DNA of 50,002 nt from Allomyces macrogynus ATCC 38327 (Eukaryota; Blastocladiomycota; Blastocladiomycetes; Blastocladiales; Blastocladiaceae). Positions 45,802-50,002 of this stretch are shown one piece after another; the stretch's first letter is position 1, and every line of letters begins with the position of its first letter. The stretch spans positions 16,951 to 66,952 of the forward strand of contig GG745331.1 of assembly GCA_000151295.1 (NCBI GenBank). Reading direction: 5' to 3'. The notes under the pieces were generated by a model. It ran no database searches. It was not told the origin of the DNA and worked only from the letters and a program-made list of their open reading frames with translations. Position numbers and translations under genes: made by a program.

Positions 45802-48800
45802 TCAATGCGCGGTCAGCTGTGCGACCGTCCCAAAACACGCGCGCTCGTCGGCCGGGTACCTCGGTTCCGGCAACCCGGCCGACCGGTCACTCAACATCTT
45901 GGACGGTACCCCAATACACTCTCCCTTGCGCAGTGCCGGATCCTCGCCGGCACCGGCCGGGCACACTTCCCGCATGAACCAGACGTTCAGCTGAATCATT
46001 TTCCGCTTCTTCACTTCCTGGCCGGACATGCAGATTGGGTGCACGTAGAGCACGTTCGGCGTGCACAAGTCGAGCGAGTCGCGTGGACAGACCGAATGGC
46101 GGCCGAAAATCGACGAGTAGTCGCGCAACGCCAGCTTGCCGTCGCGTTTCAGGGCGTTGCAAGCGTCGCGCGACTGGCACATCCCGCCGTGCGACCCGAG
46201 CGCCATGCCGAACGCTCGCTGGTCCGGGATCCGCGGGTCGCGGTCGCCGATCGCCAGATACTCCTTGAAGAAGTTGAGGGTCGTCGGGGTCGGCCGGGCA
46301 ATATAGTTACCCGTATTGATCGGCCACGATGACTCAAACGTGGCCGCCAAATCGGCATCGACCGCGTCCATCCACTGCATGTACGACGGCCACACGTCGC
46401 GCACGTACGCGATATCCGTGTCGGTCAAGTGCACCGAGTACCCGAGCCGCAGCAGGGCGTCAACGACGCGCGGCTTGATCCAGGAAATCAGCGCCCACCC
46501 GTCGCCCTGGCCGGCAATCACTTCACCCGAGAACGACGACGCCGAGTAGGACGTGGCGTTCAGGCACGGCAAGTTCATGGTCAGACAGCTGTCGAGCGTG
46601 GGCGCATCCATGGCCGCCACAATAAAGTGCCGCGTCTTGCCGTACTTGACGAGCGAGTAGATCAAGTTCTCGAGCATCGGGCGGTAGGCCAGCTGGTACG
46701 GGATCACCGTGATCTGCTTCTCGCGCGCCTGCACGGCTGCGAGCCCCGCCAGATCATTGACGAGCGGCGCATACTTGAATTTGAGCATGCCGGGAGGGAG
46801 CAACCACGGGTGTGCCGCGTGCGCCTCGATCGTGCGTAGCACCTCGGGCTTGCGCACGTAACTCGCCGGGTCGGCCGCGTCGTGGATCAGGCCGGCCATT
46901 TCGTGCGTGAACTCATAGTCGGCCTCAAAGCCCAACACCTTCTTGGCCTTGCACGTATCGGCCAGCGTCCCGACGAGATCGTTGCGGCGCTCATCGACAT
47001 GCTTGTGGTCGGGCGAGACCAAGTCGGCCACCTCGTGCACCGAATGCCCGACCCCCGTGCCGGCATTCACGACCATGGCGCGGTGCGGAGACTGCTGCGC
47101 CAAGATCAGCGCCTTGGTAATGTCGCGCGCGTGAATGAAGTCGCGGTAGTGCGACCCGTCGCCCTCGATCGGGAGCGGCTGGTGGTCCATCCACTTCTTG
47201 AGGAACACGCCCGTGACAATCGCGTAGGCGCCCGTCGTTGGCTGCCGCGGGCCATACACCATGAAGAACCGCACGGCAATCGTCGGCAAGTTGAAGATGC
47301 GGTCGTACAGATCCATTTGAATCTCGCCCTCGTACTTTGTCGCCGAGTAGGGCGTCAACAAGTTGGGCGGATCGACTTCGTTCATCGGGACCTTGCCGTT
47401 GCCGTAGTACGTTGACGACGCGGCATAGACGACCTTCTTGACCCCGGCGATCCGGGACGCGTTGAGCACGTTCACCGTCCCGCCGACGTTCGTGTCGAGA
47501 CAGAACCGCGCCATGGCCGGATCCTTCATACTCGGCGCGACCTTGGACATGGCCGCCAAGTGGTACACGTAGTCGACGCCCTGCACGGCCTGCAAGATCG
47601 TGTCCTGGTCCATGATATCGCCATAGACAAACTCGACGTTCGCGTGCGTGACCAAGTGCGCGATATTGTGCAGGTACCCCGTCGCCAAATTATCCAAGAT
47701 CCGCACCTTGTACCCGAGCGACAACAACCGCTCGACCAAATGCGACCCAATAAACCCGGACCCGCCCGTGACGAGCGCCGTCGTCCCCTCGGCAATCTTC
47801 GGTTCCGACCGATGGAACGGCACGTTACTGCACGGGTCCAGACCCAGCACCCCCGTCGCGGGCGGGGTCACGGGCGGCGGAGCCGGGTAGTCCAACCAGT
47901 GGCCCGATTCGACGGGGACTTGGTCGGCCGGACGAAGGCGGAAATTGCCGGGCGCGGCGCGCGGGACTTGGGCGGCGGTCACGCACAGAAGGACGAGCGA
48001 CGCGATCGCGAGGAGCCATGCGATGAGCGCCGAGCTGGTGGTGCGTGCGGTCGGGGTGGACGCGGAGGCTGGGCGAGGGAGCGCGGGCGTGTCGTCGCCG
48101 AGATCTGATGCCGAGTGGTCCGACAGCGGCACGGATTCGGGGACCGAGGCCGACGCGAGCACGTCGCCGTTGCGGACGGGGGATCCGCCGCGCGTGGTAC
48201 CCACGGTCGAGGTGGCAGCGCGCGACGCAAGAACAGCCGTGGGGACGACGAGCAGGAGCGCGGCGATGGCGACACCAACGCGCGCCGCGCCGGTGACGAA
48301 CGGCGCCGACCACGCGGCGGTGGTACCTGCCGCGACGGCGAGCGACGTCTGCACGAGGGCCGACCGGACGGCGCGCGAGGTGCCGGCGGTCGACGCGGCC
48401 CACTTCGCGACGACGGTGGCAATGGCGAGGGTCGCGATATTGGCGGCCGTGCAGGTCGCGGATTTCGTGGGCATGCCCGTTGCGGCAGCGACGAGGCCGA
48501 GGATCAGGGTCGCGATGAAGATGGGCGGGATCGAGACACGTGCGGGTTCGCTGGACGGGCCCGACGCGGTCTTGGTGGCGGACGCGTAGGTAGTGACGAC
48601 GGCGGCGAGCAATGCGATAAGGGCAGCGCCCGCGTGCAGCGGGGAGGTGGGCCAGTAGACCGCGGCGAGACTGTTCGCGAGGGGAGTAGTGAGTTGGTAA
48701 GCCTCGAAAATACTGGAGAGCGCTGCAATAATAGACGCACGTGGCAATCGAGACGACGTGCGCCAAACGCATCCACAGTGGCAGTTTGCCGAGGTTACTC

Positions 48801-49521
48801 ACGAGCATCCGCACGAGCGACGGCGAGTAACTCTGCTGCTGCGTCTGCTGCTGTTGCATTGACCACGGCTCCTCCTTGTCGTCGCCCGCGAGCCCGTGGT
48901 ACTTTGTGCTGGCCGACCCCGAGTCGGCAGTCGCGTGCAGCGCCAGCTATATCGGATCCGAGACACGTATGAGACCACCGTGATCAGGCGCGACATCACC
49001 ACCCAAAAACAATAAAACCGGACCATCATCACGGCAAACACGATGCTCGGGTGCACGACGGTCAGCGCCGCGTGGTAGGCGAGTACGGCCGCGGCCATGG
49101 CCGTACTCTTGGTGATCGTCGCGAGCCATCCGGGCGCGCCGCCGGACGCGCGGCGGACCGAGTTGCTACCGCGCGAGACGAGTCGGGTCACGAGCGCGAG
49201 CGCGGCGAGCGATCCGACGGACACGAGCGCGAGCGTGCTGGCATCGCGCCAGCGGATCACCGAGGGCACGGCATGGCCGGCGGTGGCGAGGAGGAGGGTC
49301 AAGAGGCTAGTCGGGGGAAGAGCGAGAGGGTCATTCGGAGCGCAGTCCAGCGCGACAAGAGACGAGAAAGAGAGCACTTACAGCGAGTGTGCAATCCCCG
49401 CAACGACGGCGGCGGTGCCGGCAACGGCGGGCGTGTAGCTGGCGGCGACCATGGCAGCGAGGGGCGGTTGGCGCGCGTGCGCGAGTCGGTGGAGCGCTGG
49501 CGGGACCGTGGCCGCGTCCAT
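45802..49521 (-). CDS. Multi-pass membrane protein fusing NAD-dependent sugar epimerase and GT77-type glycosyltransferase
   Basis: Model: exons 49382-49521, 49003-49306, 48799-48946, 45802-48722; 1170 residues. The N-terminal about 480 residues hold many hydrophobic segments (e.g. AALIALLAAVVTTYA, IFIATLILGLVAAAT, VGVAIAALLLVVPTAVL, ALIAWLLAIASLVLLCV). Then an extended SDR epimerase/dehydratase: ALVTGGSGFIGSHLVERLL (NAD site), VYHLAAMSKV, ASSTYYGNGKVP, the YSATKYEGE YxxxK active site, VRFFMVYGPRQP. Then a nucleotide-sugar transferase of the PF03407 type: HFIVAAMDAPTLDSCL, SWIKPRVVDALLRLGY, the DXD motif HLTDTDIAYVRDVWP, and NTGNYIARPTPTTLNFFKEYL. This suggests that one chain both makes and uses a UDP-sugar in the Golgi. 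Junction 3/4 is the weak point (see findings). The small first exon starts at the ATG at 49521 by frame. Confidence 0.8.
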
Positions 49522-50002
49522 GGGCCGACGCGCAGGTGGTGGCCGCGTCAGACGGTCCGGTCGCGAACGAGCAGATCAGGCGTTGCGCACGGGTCGGCCT
49601 TGCGCGGGCGGATTCGAGCGCGACGGCGACGGCGGGCGCGGCAACGTGCAGGACGAGGTGGTCGTTGGGCCGCGAGCGAGCGAGCGAGCGAGGAGGGAGC
49701 GAGGGCAGGGCGGTTGCGCTGCGCAGGAGGGCGGGCGACCACGACGCGAGCACGAGCGGGGCGACAACGGCGGGGGCGTGTGCTGCGGAACGGGGGGCGG
49801 CCGGCGGCAGGCGGGCCGACTTCACGCTGCAAGGCCAAGCGTGGGAGACGGGAGACGGGAGACGCGCTCTCAAACCCCACACGTGCCGCGAGCGTGCGAG
49901 CCACGCACCTGCTGCGCAGTCGCACGCGACCGCGCAGGGAGTCTTCGCTTCTCATTCCCAAGGCCGCCGCCTCACACCCTCTCACCTGCTCTCGTTTCCG
50001 TG
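49522..50002. other. Upstream region of the epimerase-glycosyltransferase gene
   Basis: About 0.48 kb, very GC-rich. No gene seen; probably promoter and leader. It contains short direct repeats (gagcgagcgagc near 49676-49690, gggagac repeated at 49845-49862). Confidence 0.45.

Overview
This window looks like nuclear DNA of a GC-rich, intron-rich fungus that makes flagellated spores. The evidence for a fungus-like eukaryote is short GT-AG introns throughout, a Tvp18-like Golgi protein, a P4-ATPase, an ABCC transporter and a Ubc1-type E2. Two ciliary/flagellar genes (a SHIPPO/STPG-repeat protein and a CIMIP2/FAM166-like protein) point to a zoosporic lineage. Blastocladiomycota such as Allomyces or Catenaria, or a chytrid, are the best guesses; this is inference, not identification. 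The window holds 18 protein-coding loci that I can support, one decayed gene and one assembly gap. All multi-exon models were built by hand; spliced lengths were checked to be multiples of three, except where the gap interrupts.

Region 1-8.7 kb: a 5'-truncated RhoGEF, an intronless protein made of two copies of one unknown domain, and a Ubc1/UBE2K-type ubiquitin-conjugating enzyme, all on the plus strand. They are followed on the minus strand by a frameshifted F-box/LRR pseudogene and IMP dehydrogenase.

Region 8.7-25 kb: an SLC25 mitochondrial carrier (+), a stand-alone bacterial-type (LolD/MacB-like) ABC ATPase (-), a DUF707 type II membrane protein (+), a Tvp18-like membrane protein (-), a nine-exon P4-type phospholipid flippase (-) and a SHIPPO/STPG-repeat flagellar protein (-).

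Region 25-39 kb: a rhodanese-like plus dual-specificity phosphatase (-), a short WBP11-C-terminus-like protein (+), a CIMIP2-like flagellar microtubule protein with a hidden fourth exon (-), an ABCC/MRP full transporter interrupted by a 294-N gap (+) and a tail-anchored inositol polyphosphate 5-phosphatase (-).

Region 39-50 kb: a CAP-Gly/coiled-coil protein (+), a small secreted Gly/Lys-repeat plus Cys-rich protein (-) and a very large membrane protein fusing a sugar-nucleotide epimerase to a GT77-type glycosyltransferase (-). That fusion is the most unusual product in the window.

Themes that cut across genes: flagellum structure (SHIPPO, CIMIP2-like and perhaps the CAP-Gly protein), membrane and phosphoinositide trafficking (flippase, Tvp18-like, 5-phosphatase, ABCC) and surface glycosylation (DUF707, epimerase-GT fusion, secreted protein). 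No CRISPR, rRNA or intact tRNA was seen. No operon-like organisation is expected or apparent. About half of the reconstructed introns begin GTAC (often GTACG) instead of GTAAG.
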